Numbered from the stretch's first letter, positions 43,018-52,213 are shown. The stretch is 64,000 bases of DNA from an uncultured Lachnospiraceae bacterium (GCA_910589265.1 CAJUTQ010000017.1:1-64000); one strand, 5' to 3'. Made by a program: numbers and translations. Notes: generated by a model from the letters alone, not told the origin.

Positions 43018-44519
43018 AAGAGGGTAAACTCTCCTTTCTCTTCTGGAAGGGTAATCACATATCCGCTGTCTGAAAGCCGAATCAAACAATTGATCTCATC
43101 AAGATTATCAATCAACGCCTTCTCGTTCTGTCTAAATTCCTGAAAGGGAACTTTCATATGCAGACATTTTAACATCTTATCCATCTGGTCATTTTTCTGA
43201 ATGCAAATTCCGTATTTATTTTGCAGAAAATCTAAAAAATTATCCAAATATGCATAGGTAATCTTTTCCCTTGCAAGATATAGTCGTACAAAAAACTCCA
43301 GCAAAGATGGAGATAGGGCAAAAAATTTATGCCTTGAATGGGTTTTGGGAAAGACAAATTCAATATCCTTTCCACATGTATTAAGTGTAGAGGAGCTTTT
43401 AGTAAATGTAGAGCCTGTCCTTGCCTTGCTCATATTGATATAGCACATTACAAATTCTTCTACTGGATAATCTTTCTCTATCACTCCATCTAAAGCAAAT
43501 ACTTTTCGGATGGATGGATACAAAGATGCTTTGGCGCTTTCTTTGAAAGTGGAATGAAATACTCGTCTTACAAACTGGATTATTTCTTCCTTCCCATTCT
43601 TTCCAATGACATAAATTTTATCCGGTTCACTTCCAACTACAATACCCTGGTCATCTATCTGTTCCTCCTGCAAACATTTGATATAAAATTCTTTTAGCTC
43701 TGTTTGAAACACAAAGCGGATTTCTGAATAGTTTTGTACACATGCCAGATGGTACGCCTCGCCATTTAACAAATGGCTGGAACCCTGACATAATATATAG
43801 CCCCTGTTGGAAGTAATTGCCTTTTTATTAATGATAAACTGGATGACATAAAAATCCAAAAGAGTAGCCAAATAGTCATAGCGTTTATAAAAGTCCAGGT
43901 TCCTAAAAAATGGGTGTTCCAACAGCTCATATAAATCTTCCTTAAAATTCCTTCGAACTTTTCTGAAATTTCCCGCTTTAATCATATCAAATTCCATTGT
44001 TTTTTTTCTTACCTTTTTCCAGTTATCCTCGCCAAAAAATTTTTCACAAAGGACACTCATAAGATAACTTGCCCCGTCTGCCCTGCTGTACAAATAGTCA
44101 TACAACCGCTTTTGTACATCCCGAAAAACATTCTCATTCTCTATACCTGGTATCATACAATAGAGAAGATGACGTAGATTTTGTGTTCGGGCACTACGGA
44201 GCATTTGAGGTCTTAATGGAAAATAATAATGGTCCTTTTCAATTCGAAAAATCAACTCTTCACCGGAAAATCTACGAAAAAAATAGTTAAAAGATTCTTC
44301 CAGCTGTTTTTTCTTTTGCTCGTTATCCTCTTCACATAAAAGTATTTTCGCCTTTCGAAAGTCTTCATATCTATACTGTTTTTCTCTTCCTTCTTCATCT
44401 TCCTGAAAAAACTCTGACAAAAAATTATTCAGCAGGAGGTATTTTGGTGTTTCTGGTCCTGAAATACCTATGTATGAAGCCAATTTACTTTCATTGCTTT
44501 TATCTCCTGTACTCATCAT
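43014..44519 (-). CDS. Protein of unknown function, ~500 residues (island gene 2)
   Basis: About 501 residues, soluble, mixed helix/strand. The start ATG at 44519 shares one base with the preceding TGA (TGATG), with AGAGGG just upstream; ATG 44516 is also possible. The C-terminal part SRHKFFALSPSLLEFFVRLY, ITYAYLDNFLDFLQNKYGIC resembles, as far as I remember, the C-terminal layout of mid-size partner proteins in phosphorothioation-linked (Dpt) and other ATPase-bearing defence operons. I cannot verify homology. It likely partners with the upstream ATPase. Confidence 0.7.
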   Translation of the reverse strand: MMSTGDKSNESKLASYIGISGPETPKYLLLNNFLSEFFQEDEEGREKQYRYEDFRKAKILLCEEDNEQKKKQLEESFNYFFRRFSGEELIFRIEKDHYYFPLRPQMLRSARTQNLRHLLYCMIPGIENENVFRDVQKRLYDYLYSRADGASYLMSVLCEKFFGEDNWKKVRKKTMEFDMIKAGNFRKVRRNFKEDLYELLEHPFFRNLDFYKRYDYLATLLDFYVIQFIINKKAITSNRGYILCQGSSHLLNGEAYHLACVQNYSEIRFVFQTELKEFYIKCLQEEQIDDQGIVVGSEPDKIYVIGKNGKEEIIQFVRRVFHSTFKESAKASLYPSIRKVFALDGVIEKDYPVEEFVMCYINMSKARTGSTFTKSSSTLNTCGKDIEFVFPKTHSRHKFFALSPSLLEFFVRLYLAREKITYAYLDNFLDFLQNKYGICIQKNDQMDKMLKCLHMKVPFQEFRQNEKALIDNLDEINCLIRLSDSGYVITLPEEKGEFTLL

Positions 44520-46069
44520 CAACCCTCTTTTCTTATTTTAACAACTGTACTCTGCCCCTTTAGAAAATGATTTACATGTTGGACACTTAAGGAAAAATTG
44601 CATAGTTGATTCTGTTCCTGATTCGTAAACCGGACGTACATCTTTTCATATACCCCACTTTTTTTCTTTAAAATCTTCTGGTAAAAAGAATTGATCCTGT
44701 ATTCCTCCAACGATTTACTATTATGGCTTAAATAATAATACTCATCTGCCATCATTAAATAGCAAAACAGCTGATAATCCACCACAAGAGTAATTGCATC
44801 TAGACTATCCTTTTCCTGAAATACATAGCTGATAGAAAACCGGTTCTGTTCTTCTTTTTTATGTACATTTGTATTCAAATTTCCAAAATCCAACCCATAC
44901 CTATGCCAAATCATATCTATACTGCCCAGTTCAAATTCTGTCTGGATACCATCTCCAAGCATTACTGGAGTATCGGCAACTTTCATAGCAAGGTCGCTTT
45001 GGCCCCTCCTTGTTAATCTTCCAAGCCCCCTCTTTAGACGATATAACTCTCCATCTTGAATTTCTGCTGAATCAATAAAAGGCTCTTTCTGAAAAAAAGT
45101 GATTACTTCTCGGAATTCTGTCAGATAATTTACTGCAAGGAAGTCATAGGGATTTTCCTGTTCATCAAAAAATCGTTTTCTTTTTTTCTTTCGGCACTCT
45201 TCTACCGAATCACACTCCCAGACATCTTCTTTCAAATTTTTAAATGCTGGATCCATACGGCCCATATTCAAAAGCACTTTGTCCAAATGATCCCTTTGTC
45301 CAAAAACAGCATCCACAAAAAAATCTCCCTGCTCTCTTCTCTTTCTACGCTCCTTGCATCCCTCCCCAAATGTTACCATATAAGCTAACAAGGATAACAG
45401 TTCCCTGAATGTAACATGCTCCCCAATTAGATAAACCGCATCACACATAACCCGAACACTTTCTGTTCCCTTTTCTGACAATAAAAAATTCAGATTTTCC
45501 TGGAATGCACAATTTTTGAAAAATTGACATTCTCTATTGCTACATGGATTTTTATCATAAGCTAAAAAACCCTGTACAATCTTTTGAAATATATTCTTAT
45601 CCTCTGCAAGATTTCTTTTCTCAAAATTTTTAATTATGACTTTATCATTTTGCTGGTTAAGTTTTTCCATTAAGCTCCTTTGATACTTAATAGCACATTT
45701 TGTAAAGATACCTACATTAGCTGCAATAATGATTCGTTCTTCCGATTTTCCGTCCAATATATCAACAATTCTTTGTAATATTTTCTCCTTTTCTACCTCT
45801 GTTTCAGCAGAAAAATCCATATAGGGCTCAGAAAATCCATATTCATCTAATTTTTTCCGCAATATACGGATTAATCGAGATTTTCCGTCTCCTGCTTCCC
45901 CTGTCAACAAAATAAACTGCAAAGTATCTAGATGTGCAAGAATTTCCTCTTCTTCTGACAAAGTGACTTGAAAGCCCCCCTCTTCCCTACGTTCGTCCAT
46001 CATATTCACATGTCCCTGATATACAGAACAATATTTTAATAATTCTTCCATCTTTTCTGAAATATTCAT
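44519..46069 (-). CDS. P-loop ATPase with Cys cluster (island gene 1)
   Basis: About 516 residues. Walker A is LLTGEAGDGKSRLIRIL (about residues 58-71 of the longer frame). A strand RIIIAANVGIF looks like an AAA+ sensor/Walker B region. A Cys cluster (C-x4-C-x5-C, NPCSNRECQFFKNC) probably binds zinc. The layout recalls DptF-type ATPases, but no dnd genes are present. The start is ATG 46069 behind AAAGGTGAAG; a GTG at 46078 is in frame but overlaps that site. It is the first gene of the island operon, about 35 bases from the -10. Confidence 0.78.
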   Translation of the reverse strand: MNISEKMEELLKYCSVYQGHVNMMDERREEGGFQVTLSEEEEILAHLDTLQFILLTGEAGDGKSRLIRILRKKLDEYGFSEPYMDFSAETEVEKEKILQRIVDILDGKSEERIIIAANVGIFTKCAIKYQRSLMEKLNQQNDKVIIKNFEKRNLAEDKNIFQKIVQGFLAYDKNPCSNRECQFFKNCAFQENLNFLLSEKGTESVRVMCDAVYLIGEHVTFRELLSLLAYMVTFGEGCKERRKRREQGDFFVDAVFGQRDHLDKVLLNMGRMDPAFKNLKEDVWECDSVEECRKKKRKRFFDEQENPYDFLAVNYLTEFREVITFFQKEPFIDSAEIQDGELYRLKRGLGRLTRRGQSDLAMKVADTPVMLGDGIQTEFELGSIDMIWHRYGLDFGNLNTNVHKKEEQNRFSISYVFQEKDSLDAITLVVDYQLFCYLMMADEYYYLSHNSKSLEEYRINSFYQKILKKKSGVYEKMYVRFTNQEQNQLCNFSLSVQHVNHFLKGQSTVVKIRKEG

Positions 46070-46102
46070 CTTCTTCACCTTTAACTGACAATTTTTTCTA
46101 TT

Positions 46103-46131
46103 ATTATATTCTATCCTTGTTTTTCTGTAAA
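46103..46131 (-). promoter_or_regulatory. Promoter of the five-gene island operon
   Basis: On the minus strand TTTACA (46126-46131), 17 bases, consensus TATAAT (46103-46108). This is the only promoter seen for 37.6-46.1 kb, supporting one transcript. No LexA or other operator was recognised. Confidence 0.75.
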
Positions 46132-46203
46132 GAAATTTTATTTCATAAAAAATAGTAAAAATACGTTCTCTGTCACAAACTCCATTTATGGAAATTCTAT
46201 AAC

Positions 46204-46374
46204 TTATGGCTCACTTTCTCTTTCTTGTTCCTTCGATAACTCCTTTTCTCTAAGAGCTTCCTGATATCCTTTTAAAGGATCAAAAGCGATAAACTGTTTT
46301 GCCCTATTTGTTCTGTCCATTTTCGGAATAACTTCTTTTGAATTATCCTTTTTAGGCTCTATGTGATTCCCCAC
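46204..46374 (-). CDS. Short YolD-like gene after the Y-family polymerase
   Basis: A 56-codon ORF starting at GTG 46374, 8 bases after AGGAGG, and overlapping the 3' end of the polymerase gene by 23 bases. The core MDRTNRAKQFIAFDPLKGYQ then EALREKEL resembles the N-terminus of YolD-like proteins that accompany clostridial UmuC/DinB genes. It is much shorter than the usual ~100 residues, ending soon after the conserved part, so it may be truncated. A role as partner of the polymerase is inferred from position. Confidence 0.7.
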   Translation of the reverse strand: MGNHIEPKKDNSKEVIPKMDRTNRAKQFIAFDPLKGYQEALREKELSKEQERESEP

Positions 46375-47629
46375 TTCTATGACCTCCTATTTGTTCATTT
46401 CGTTCTCTGGCAGTTCCTCCTTCCTGCAAATCCATCCCCCGGATAAGAGCATTTTTTCCAAATCTCTTTTTTATCTCAAGGACTGCTTTTTGTAATTTTC
46501 TATCTTGATCCTCTTCCTTATCCTCTTTAAATAACTCATACTGTTCATAGGTTTCCTCTACTATGTGGTTATAACTTATATTTACTTTTCTTATGGGCAT
46601 GTCTCTTTGTACGATACCCTCATATAAATCAAGGACATAGGGTAGGATAACAGAGTAAGAATTGGAAGCTGTCCTTATAGACCTTGTCCCAACTGCTGGC
46701 TTCTTTTTCATTTCTCTTGAGTACTCAATGATTAAAGAAATAGACTGGGTAACTAGATTTTTATCTAGCATGTCAAGGCAGAGGGCGTCTATCATTTCTT
46801 TTATAATTAATGTACATTCCTCAAAGGAATAATCCCTTTTTAAAACTTGGGAACGAGTTAGGGAAGTTTTTTTTGGCTTATATGCCTTTATATCTTCCAT
46901 TGTTGTGGTTTCTCTTCCCCATGCATGGTCAATTAAAAGCTCTGCATCTACTCCAAACATTTGATATAATATGTTTTCATCTGTAAGAGTAATATCTTTC
47001 ATTGTCATAATGCCTATACTCTCCAGCCTCTTTTTTGTTCCCTTTCCTACTCTCCAAAAGTCTGTGATTGGCCGATGATTCCATAGTGTTTTTTGATATT
47101 TTTTTTCATCAAGATAACCAATATTGTCTTCTACATGTTTTGCTGTAATATCTAAGGCTACTTTTGCAAGATAGAGATTAGTTCCAATTCCTGCTGTTGC
47201 TGGAATCCCTGTTGTATTTTTAATATCCTCCATAATGGTTACTGCTAATTCTTTGGCTGTAAGCTGATACATGGAGAGATAAGGAGTGACATCCAAAAAT
47301 ACTTCGTCAATAGAATATACATGAATGTCCTCTTTTGCAATATATTTTAAATAGATTGCATAAATATCCGCCGAATAATCCATATACCGTTTCATACGAG
47401 GGGGAGCCATGATATACTTTATATTTTTTGGAATTTGAAACACCCTACATCGGTTTTTTATTCCCAATGCCTTCAAAGATGGGGAAATGGCAAGACATAT
47501 TGTTTTTTCACTTCTCTTTGGGTCAGCTACCACCAGATGGCTTGTCATTGGATCAAGTCCTCTCTCCACACATTCTACGCAAGCATAAAAAGACTTTAGA
47601 TCTATGCACAAATACATTCGTTCCTCCAT
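46352..47629 (-). CDS. Y-family DNA polymerase (UmuC/DinB type)
   Basis: A 425-residue translesion polymerase of the Gram-positive UmuC-like (YqjW/UvrX) subgroup. The palm residues lie in YLCIDLKSFYACVECVERGL and HVYSIDEVFLDVT. The little-finger domain follows from about residue 240. The start ATG 47629 is preferred: GGGAGG lies 8 bases upstream, within the longer frame to 47650. It sits next to the defence-like island and is followed by a YolD-like ORF. No LexA box was visible directly upstream, so SOS control is not shown. Confidence 0.94.
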   Translation of the reverse strand: MEERMYLCIDLKSFYACVECVERGLDPMTSHLVVADPKRSEKTICLAISPSLKALGIKNRCRVFQIPKNIKYIMAPPRMKRYMDYSADIYAIYLKYIAKEDIHVYSIDEVFLDVTPYLSMYQLTAKELAVTIMEDIKNTTGIPATAGIGTNLYLAKVALDITAKHVEDNIGYLDEKKYQKTLWNHRPITDFWRVGKGTKKRLESIGIMTMKDITLTDENILYQMFGVDAELLIDHAWGRETTTMEDIKAYKPKKTSLTRSQVLKRDYSFEECTLIIKEMIDALCLDMLDKNLVTQSISLIIEYSREMKKKPAVGTRSIRTASNSYSVILPYVLDLYEGIVQRDMPIRKVNISYNHIVEETYEQYELFKEDKEEDQDRKLQKAVLEIKKRFGKNALIRGMDLQEGGTARERNEQIGGHRSGESHRA

Positions 47630-47670
47630 GGAGCAAACCTCCCATTGCATTGTATTCTCTTTGCATCTGC

Positions 47671-48222
47671 TTACTGCATAATATAAGTAATTCCATATCC
47701 TCCTTCTTTTAAAGGTTCAAAAGTAATAGAAGGAACTCCTTCTCCCATGACAACTCCTACTTCGGTCATAAAGAGAAGGGATGTATCTACTTCTTTGACT
47801 ACTGTTAAAAGCTTATCTGAAAAAATTTTATCTATTTCCAGCTCCATAAATTCCTCTTTATTATCTACTTCAATTCCCGTTCCATCTTGATAATTCACAG
47901 TAATAGGATAATAAACAAGTTCTGATAATGCCTCTAAGTTTTTTGCCCCTACAGCTGCTTTAATCTTCTCAGCAAACACCATTTCTTCCTCTGTTACAGG
48001 AGTCTCTGCAGAAGGCAGTTTTTCCGTCTCTTTCTCCTCTGCGTTTTCTCCCCCTTGCTCTTCCTCTGTTTGGGAGGACTGGGAGGAAGCAGTTTGTTCA
48101 GATTGTCCCTCACCATTGTCTGCCATAACGCCTCCCTTTGATTCGCTACCTTTGGTTCCCCCGCAAGCCGTTAATGTAAGCATAAAAGCCGCTATCATAC
48201 AAATGACAAATTGTTTTTTCAT
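47671..48222 (-). CDS. Lipoprotein of unknown function
   Basis: A 183-residue exported lipoprotein. The signal peptide (MKKQFVICMIAAFMLTLTAC) ends in a lipobox L-T-A-C. A low-complexity Glu/Ser/Gln linker (about residues 25-75) leads to a C-terminal NTF2-like domain (AEKIKAAVGAKNLEALSELV, YYPITVNYQDG). The start ATG 48222 has AAAGGAAAGG in front; the longer frame to 48246 lacks one. The function is not recognised; cell-surface binding is possible. Confidence 0.85.
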   Translation of the reverse strand: MKKQFVICMIAAFMLTLTACGGTKGSESKGGVMADNGEGQSEQTASSQSSQTEEEQGGENAEEKETEKLPSAETPVTEEEMVFAEKIKAAVGAKNLEALSELVYYPITVNYQDGTGIEVDNKEEFMELEIDKIFSDKLLTVVKEVDTSLLFMTEVGVVMGEGVPSITFEPLKEGGYGITYIMQ

Positions 48223-48315
48223 TGGAAACCTTTCCTTTCTTATCAATTTGTATTAGTATTGGCATTTTTACTCTTAGTATTCATTGTTTGCCAAGTTTCA
48301 AGGAAACTGCTTATC

Positions 48316-48825
48316 TTATCTCTCGCTTATCATTCCATACAATTCATGAAAAATTTCTATATGTATTTTCTCATCTTCAATAATTCTCAGTAAATTGGCA
48401 ACAATATTTTCATCTTTTATGTATTCCATTTGCATTTGATATTTTTCAATGGTTTCCTGTTCTCCATAAATTGCATTTTCCAACATAGTTAATATATGAC
48501 CTGTATATGGATTCGAAGAGGCAGACCAGTAATTCGTTCTCCCTCTGCTGCAGCACCATAGTCTTGGATCTGCCCCAAGAAGCCAAGCTATCCTTGCGAA
48601 AATATGAAGGTGATGCATTTCCACTACACTAATTTTATGAAAACATTGTGCAATTTCTGGATACTGGTCTTTGGCTATGACACTATTGTAAAAATACATG
48701 CTTACTGCGGACATCTCCGAGCTGCAATCCCCCACATTGCTTAGCATGGCGCAGGCATACTGTTTATTTTGCTCTTCAATTTGAATTTCTGGATAAGGTT
48801 TATCTGCAGAAAACTGAAAAGACAT
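48316..48825 (-). CDS. Ferritin-like diiron protein (rubrerythrin/Mn-catalase-type fold)
   Basis: A 169-residue four-helix-bundle protein. Metal-ligand-like residues appear in the right order: Glu in DCSSEMSAVSMYFYNS, E-x-x-H in VVEMHHLHIF, Glu in GEQETIEKY and E-x-x-H in IIEDEKIHIEIF. This is the ferritin-like diiron pattern. It lacks a rubredoxin domain, so it is not a classical rubrerythrin. The role may be peroxide removal or iron handling; neither is shown by context. Confidence 0.8.
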   Translation of the reverse strand: MSFQFSADKPYPEIQIEEQNKQYACAMLSNVGDCSSEMSAVSMYFYNSVIAKDQYPEIAQCFHKISVVEMHHLHIFARIAWLLGADPRLWCCSRGRTNYWSASSNPYTGHILTMLENAIYGEQETIEKYQMQMEYIKDENIVANLLRIIEDEKIHIEIFHELYGMISER

Positions 48826-48998
48826 GGCATCCTTCCTTTCTTTATACTTTTCTCCAAATTGTACATATTCTTTTAAAGTAAATATATTCTCCCACCATAG
48901 AAAAAATACAAAAAAAAGTCAAATACTCTGTATTTTCATAAAGGCTGTTCTAATCCTTATGACAGATTATTTGACTAATATATTTTTTATTTATAAAA

Positions 48999-49071
48999 AG
49001 CGACAGACGGGACTCGAACCCGCGACCCCAACCTTGGCAAGGTTGTACTCCACCAACTGAGCCACTGTCGC
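48999..49071 (-). tRNA. tRNA-Gly (GCC)
   Basis: On the minus strand, acceptor GCGACAG pairs with CTGTCGC. The D arm is GGCTCAGTTGGTGGAG, the anticodon loop TTGCCAA (anticodon GCC), and the T arm GGGTTCGAGTCCC. The discriminator base is T and CCA is not encoded. Confidence 0.96.
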
Positions 49072-49140
49072 ATAAAAATTGTCCAATATATGAACTCCTC
49101 AACAGGACAATTCTTATTTTATTATATTTTTTTACTCTTG

Positions 49141-50577
49141 TCAAGTCCTTCTTCCCATTTTATACTCAAATGTTTCCATTCCCATACGTATTCTTCTTTG
49201 CCTCTCTCTTTTTTTTCTCTTAACAATCGTTCGGCTCCACAAAAGCATTACGATCAATATACCTGTGACTAGTATACCTGCTGTGACAGCTCCTAGTAAT
49301 AGATATACTTCTTCCCTTGTAGTAGATTCTTCTGGGAGCTCTGCTTTTGTTTCTATCGTTTTCTTTTCTTCTATGGGATTTCCTTTTGGAATAGGAGATT
49401 CCTCAAAAACAGGAGTGTCCAAAATAGGGAGAGATTCTTCTATCCTTTCCACTGGCTCCTTTTCCTCTAGAGGAAGGATTGAATCTTCAGAAACAGGATC
49501 TGCTGCCTTCTTCTCCTCTTTTACTTCCTCCTCTAAATAAGGGCTTATTTTTAATGGGTTACTTTCTGTATTCCCTTCATAATTATTGTAAACTTTAGCC
49601 ACTACTTCTTTGTCAAAATCTTTCCCAAGATCCATTTCTATGGCAACAGTCCCTGTATCCTTTGGCCAAAGGGTTAATTCTCCCCACTCCTTCCCTGCAT
49701 CTGTGCTGATGGCATAATACATGAGCTTGCTTTCTTCTTCTACTGCTGAAAGCTCAAAGTGGGCAATACCCGTTGTTCTATCATAATCTAGTAAGATAAG
49801 CTCCACCTTATCTGGATCAGTTGTATCTGGAAGAACAGGTTCCAGGGGAGTCTCCACAATGACGGTAGGTTCCACCTTTGCTTTATATACATTCTTTTTC
49901 AAACCATAATACTTTGCTACTGCATTTGCATCCCTTTTTCCCAGTTCCCGAAGCTTTTCCTGGCTGTCCATATATTCCCAGTCTTTGCTATCCATATGTC
50001 CATGTTCCACTATGATCGTTGGAATCCCTAAGCTGACTCCGTGACGTATAATTCCATAATAGTCGTTCCCCTCCCTAGATAGCTTTGTCTTTATGCTTCT
50101 ATCTGCTAACCCAAGTTCTGTCAGCTCCTTTAAAAAGGTCTCTCCTAACCCTCTGCCCGCTGCGTAATATTCTCCAAAAGCGGATGTCCATATTTCCGCC
50201 CCATACATTTCATGTCCAAGAGAAGCATTCAAATGAAGACTGATTAAAATATCTCCCCCTACTTGTGCAGCAATTTGGGCTCTCTCTTCCAAGGATATAC
50301 CTCTATCCTCCTCTCTTGTCAAAACAACGGTTAGGTTGCTGTATTGCTCTAGCTCCTCCTTCATTGCCTTAGCAATTTCCAAAGTCATCTCTTTCTCATA
50401 TTTATCATGATAGATTGCTCCTAGCTCTGCTTCGTTGTCTACCCCGCTTCCTCCATGACCAGGATCAATCACAACTGTTATGTTCTGCTTTGCTTCTGTT
50501 TGATGACCCATAAGAAAAAGAGCGAAACAAAAAAACAGTCCTATGAAATACCTTCTCCATAATCTCTTCTTCTCCAT
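49141..50577 (-). CDS. Membrane-anchored N-acetylmuramoyl-L-alanine amidase
   Basis: A 478-residue cell-wall hydrolase. The signal peptide (residues ~9-30) is followed by an Amidase_3 domain with zinc ligands in VVIDPGHGG, EKEMTLEIAKAM, SLHLNAS and a late IIVEHGHMD carrying the catalytic Glu. A central Ig-like region of about 110 residues (YDRTTGIAHFELSAVEEESK) and an acidic Pro/Glu linker lead to a C-terminal TM helix (LLLGAVTAGILVTGILIVML) and a basic tail. It therefore stays attached to the membrane. It follows the GH3-like gene by 3 bases. Confidence 0.93.
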   Translation of the reverse strand: MEKKRLWRRYFIGLFFCFALFLMGHQTEAKQNITVVIDPGHGGSGVDNEAELGAIYHDKYEKEMTLEIAKAMKEELEQYSNLTVVLTREEDRGISLEERAQIAAQVGGDILISLHLNASLGHEMYGAEIWTSAFGEYYAAGRGLGETFLKELTELGLADRSIKTKLSREGNDYYGIIRHGVSLGIPTIIVEHGHMDSKDWEYMDSQEKLRELGKRDANAVAKYYGLKKNVYKAKVEPTVIVETPLEPVLPDTTDPDKVELILLDYDRTTGIAHFELSAVEEESKLMYYAISTDAGKEWGELTLWPKDTGTVAIEMDLGKDFDKEVVAKVYNNYEGNTESNPLKISPYLEEEVKEEKKAADPVSEDSILPLEEKEPVERIEESLPILDTPVFEESPIPKGNPIEEKKTIETKAELPEESTTREEVYLLLGAVTAGILVTGILIVMLLWSRTIVKRKKRERQRRIRMGMETFEYKMGRRT

Positions 50578-50580
50578 TGC

Positions 50581-51939
50581 TCACCCCACCCCATCCTTAT
50601 ACTTTAATTGAAATATTCGCAGCAAAGATTCGTTTAGCCTCTCTTGTGTAATCCTTCCACTATTTACAGCTTCTAAAACTCCTGTATAAGCCTCTTTAAA
50701 ATCTGCTGGCATCATAATTATATCTGCTCCTGCATGAATGGCCATGATGGCTGCCTCAGAAGAAGAATACTCAGAAGTTATGGCCTTTTGGTTTAATGGA
50801 GATGTGGCGACAATTCCATCAAATCCCAACTCCCCTCTTAGTAAATTTTGTATCATTTCCAAAGATAAAGATGCTGGAACTTCCTCCTCTGCTAAAGAGG
50901 GAACTTTTCCATTGGCCACTACAACAAAATCCGCTCCTGCCTCCATCCCTGCCAAAAAGGGCAAAAGATTTTCTGATTTTATTTCCTCTAAACTTTTTTC
51001 AACAAGAGAGCTTCCCTTTTCTGGATCTCCTTCTCCTCCTCCCATTCCTGGAAAATGAAGAAGAGCTGCACTAACCCCTGCTGCCTGCATACCTTCTACT
51101 TGACTGGCTACCATCTGAGATACGATAGAAACATCTCCTCCAAAGGAACGCTTTCCAATATATGTATTTTTAGAATCTGTTAGAACATCCGCTACAGGAG
51201 CCAAATTCATGTTAAATCCTAAGGAGGCTAAATATCCTCCAATAATGCCTCCTGCCTCCATAGCCTTGCTCTTATCTCCCCCTGCACCTATGTCACTCAT
51301 ATTTTCCACTTTAGGCAAATTTTCGATCTTTCCTGCTAGCTGGGAATATTCTCCCCCTTCTTCCCTTATTCCAATAAACAAGGGATATTTGCTAAATTCC
51401 TTCGTATTCCCTATCATTTCAATAAGCTGGTCTTTTGACTGCACATTCTCTGAAGAATAGATCAGACCTCCCACAGGATACTGAGCCAATGCCTCCTTTG
51501 TGGAAGGCCCTGCCTGCACTACCTTCCCTACGCCTGTAAGCTCCTCTGGAGTAATGAGAAACAAACCAGCTACTTTTTCTTCTAATGTCATGGACATAAC
51601 AAGACTTTGGACTTCCAGTGCAATAACTTCATTTCCCCTGGGTGCCTCCTCATTTTCTACTTGCTCTTGTGCTTTCTGTTCTTCCTCAAATTGTGCAGCC
51701 GCCTTCTGGGCCGCCTGATCTTGTAAAAGTTTTAATGCTTCCTCTGCTGCTGATTTTTCTATCAAAGCTGCCTGTTTTGCCTGCTGAATTTTCCTTACAT
51801 GCGTAATTCCAATAACTGCTCCTACTATTAAAAGAAGGAGAAACAGGACAAGGACAGTATAAGATATCATCATATTTCGTATTTTTCTTTTTCTTCTTAA
51901 CTCTCTTCTTTCGTTCTCTTCATTCATAAGAGCCTCCAA
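50581..51939 (-). CDS. GH3-fold (NagZ-like) membrane protein, probably catalytically dead
   Basis: A 452-residue protein with a cytoplasmic basic N-terminus, TM helix (about 27-47), an Ala/Gln/Glu coiled stretch (50-95) and a glycoside hydrolase family 3 barrel. The barrel scaffold is clear (FNMNLAPVADVLTDSKNTYI, KRSFGGDV). The acid/base loop K-H-F-P-G-H-G reads LHFPGMG (residues 294-300), and the nucleophile motif S/T-D-D-L reads TSPL (379-382). The substrate-binding D-Q-E-G-G reads REEGG. All three catalytic landmarks are altered. It is cotranscribed with the amidase; a binding or regulatory role is inferred. Confidence 0.85.
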   Translation of the reverse strand: MEALMNEENERRELRRKRKIRNMMISYTVLVLFLLLLIVGAVIGITHVRKIQQAKQAALIEKSAAEEALKLLQDQAAQKAAAQFEEEQKAQEQVENEEAPRGNEVIALEVQSLVMSMTLEEKVAGLFLITPEELTGVGKVVQAGPSTKEALAQYPVGGLIYSSENVQSKDQLIEMIGNTKEFSKYPLFIGIREEGGEYSQLAGKIENLPKVENMSDIGAGGDKSKAMEAGGIIGGYLASLGFNMNLAPVADVLTDSKNTYIGKRSFGGDVSIVSQMVASQVEGMQAAGVSAALLHFPGMGGGEGDPEKGSSLVEKSLEEIKSENLLPFLAGMEAGADFVVVANGKVPSLAEEEVPASLSLEMIQNLLRGELGFDGIVATSPLNQKAITSEYSSSEAAIMAIHAGADIIMMPADFKEAYTGVLEAVNSGRITQERLNESLLRIFQLKYKDGVG

Positions 51940-52213
51940 TATGGAAATTGTTGATCAGTTCCGTCCTACGCCCTTCTACAGAAGGTTTGAAGGAGAAATT
52001 CTGCTCAATCTTTTCATTATTTTATCCTCTATTATACCTTACTCCCAGTATACATTCAATCTGAAATATTTATTACTCACAAAATCTTCTACTCTTTTGT
52101 CTCCCTTTTTTAATAACAAATACATCTATCCTATCCCCATTGGAAGTTTTCTTTCATGTAAAGAACTAGTAAAGTACTTTCGCGCTTTTGTGTAATAAGG
52201 TCTTACCTATAAA
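51940..52213. other. Intergenic region upstream of the GH3-like gene
   Basis: About 270 bases of AT-rich DNA between the GH3-like gene start and the rny terminator. No gene, repeat or convincing structured RNA was seen. It should contain the promoter for the GH3-like/amidase operon, but no clear -35/-10 pair stood out. Confidence 0.5.

Noticed and set aside
37571..46078. Assignment as a DptFGH phosphorothioation-dependent restriction system
   Set aside because: Gene 1 and gene 2 recall DptF and DptG in size and layout. However, there are no dndBCDE genes, no DptH-size FtsK-like ATPase, and additional ParA-like and HD genes. Kept only as a possible distant relation.
37571..46078. Plasmid partition or integrated plasmid remnant
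   Set aside because: A ParA-like ATPase alone is not enough: no ParB, replication gene, iterons or integrase was seen.
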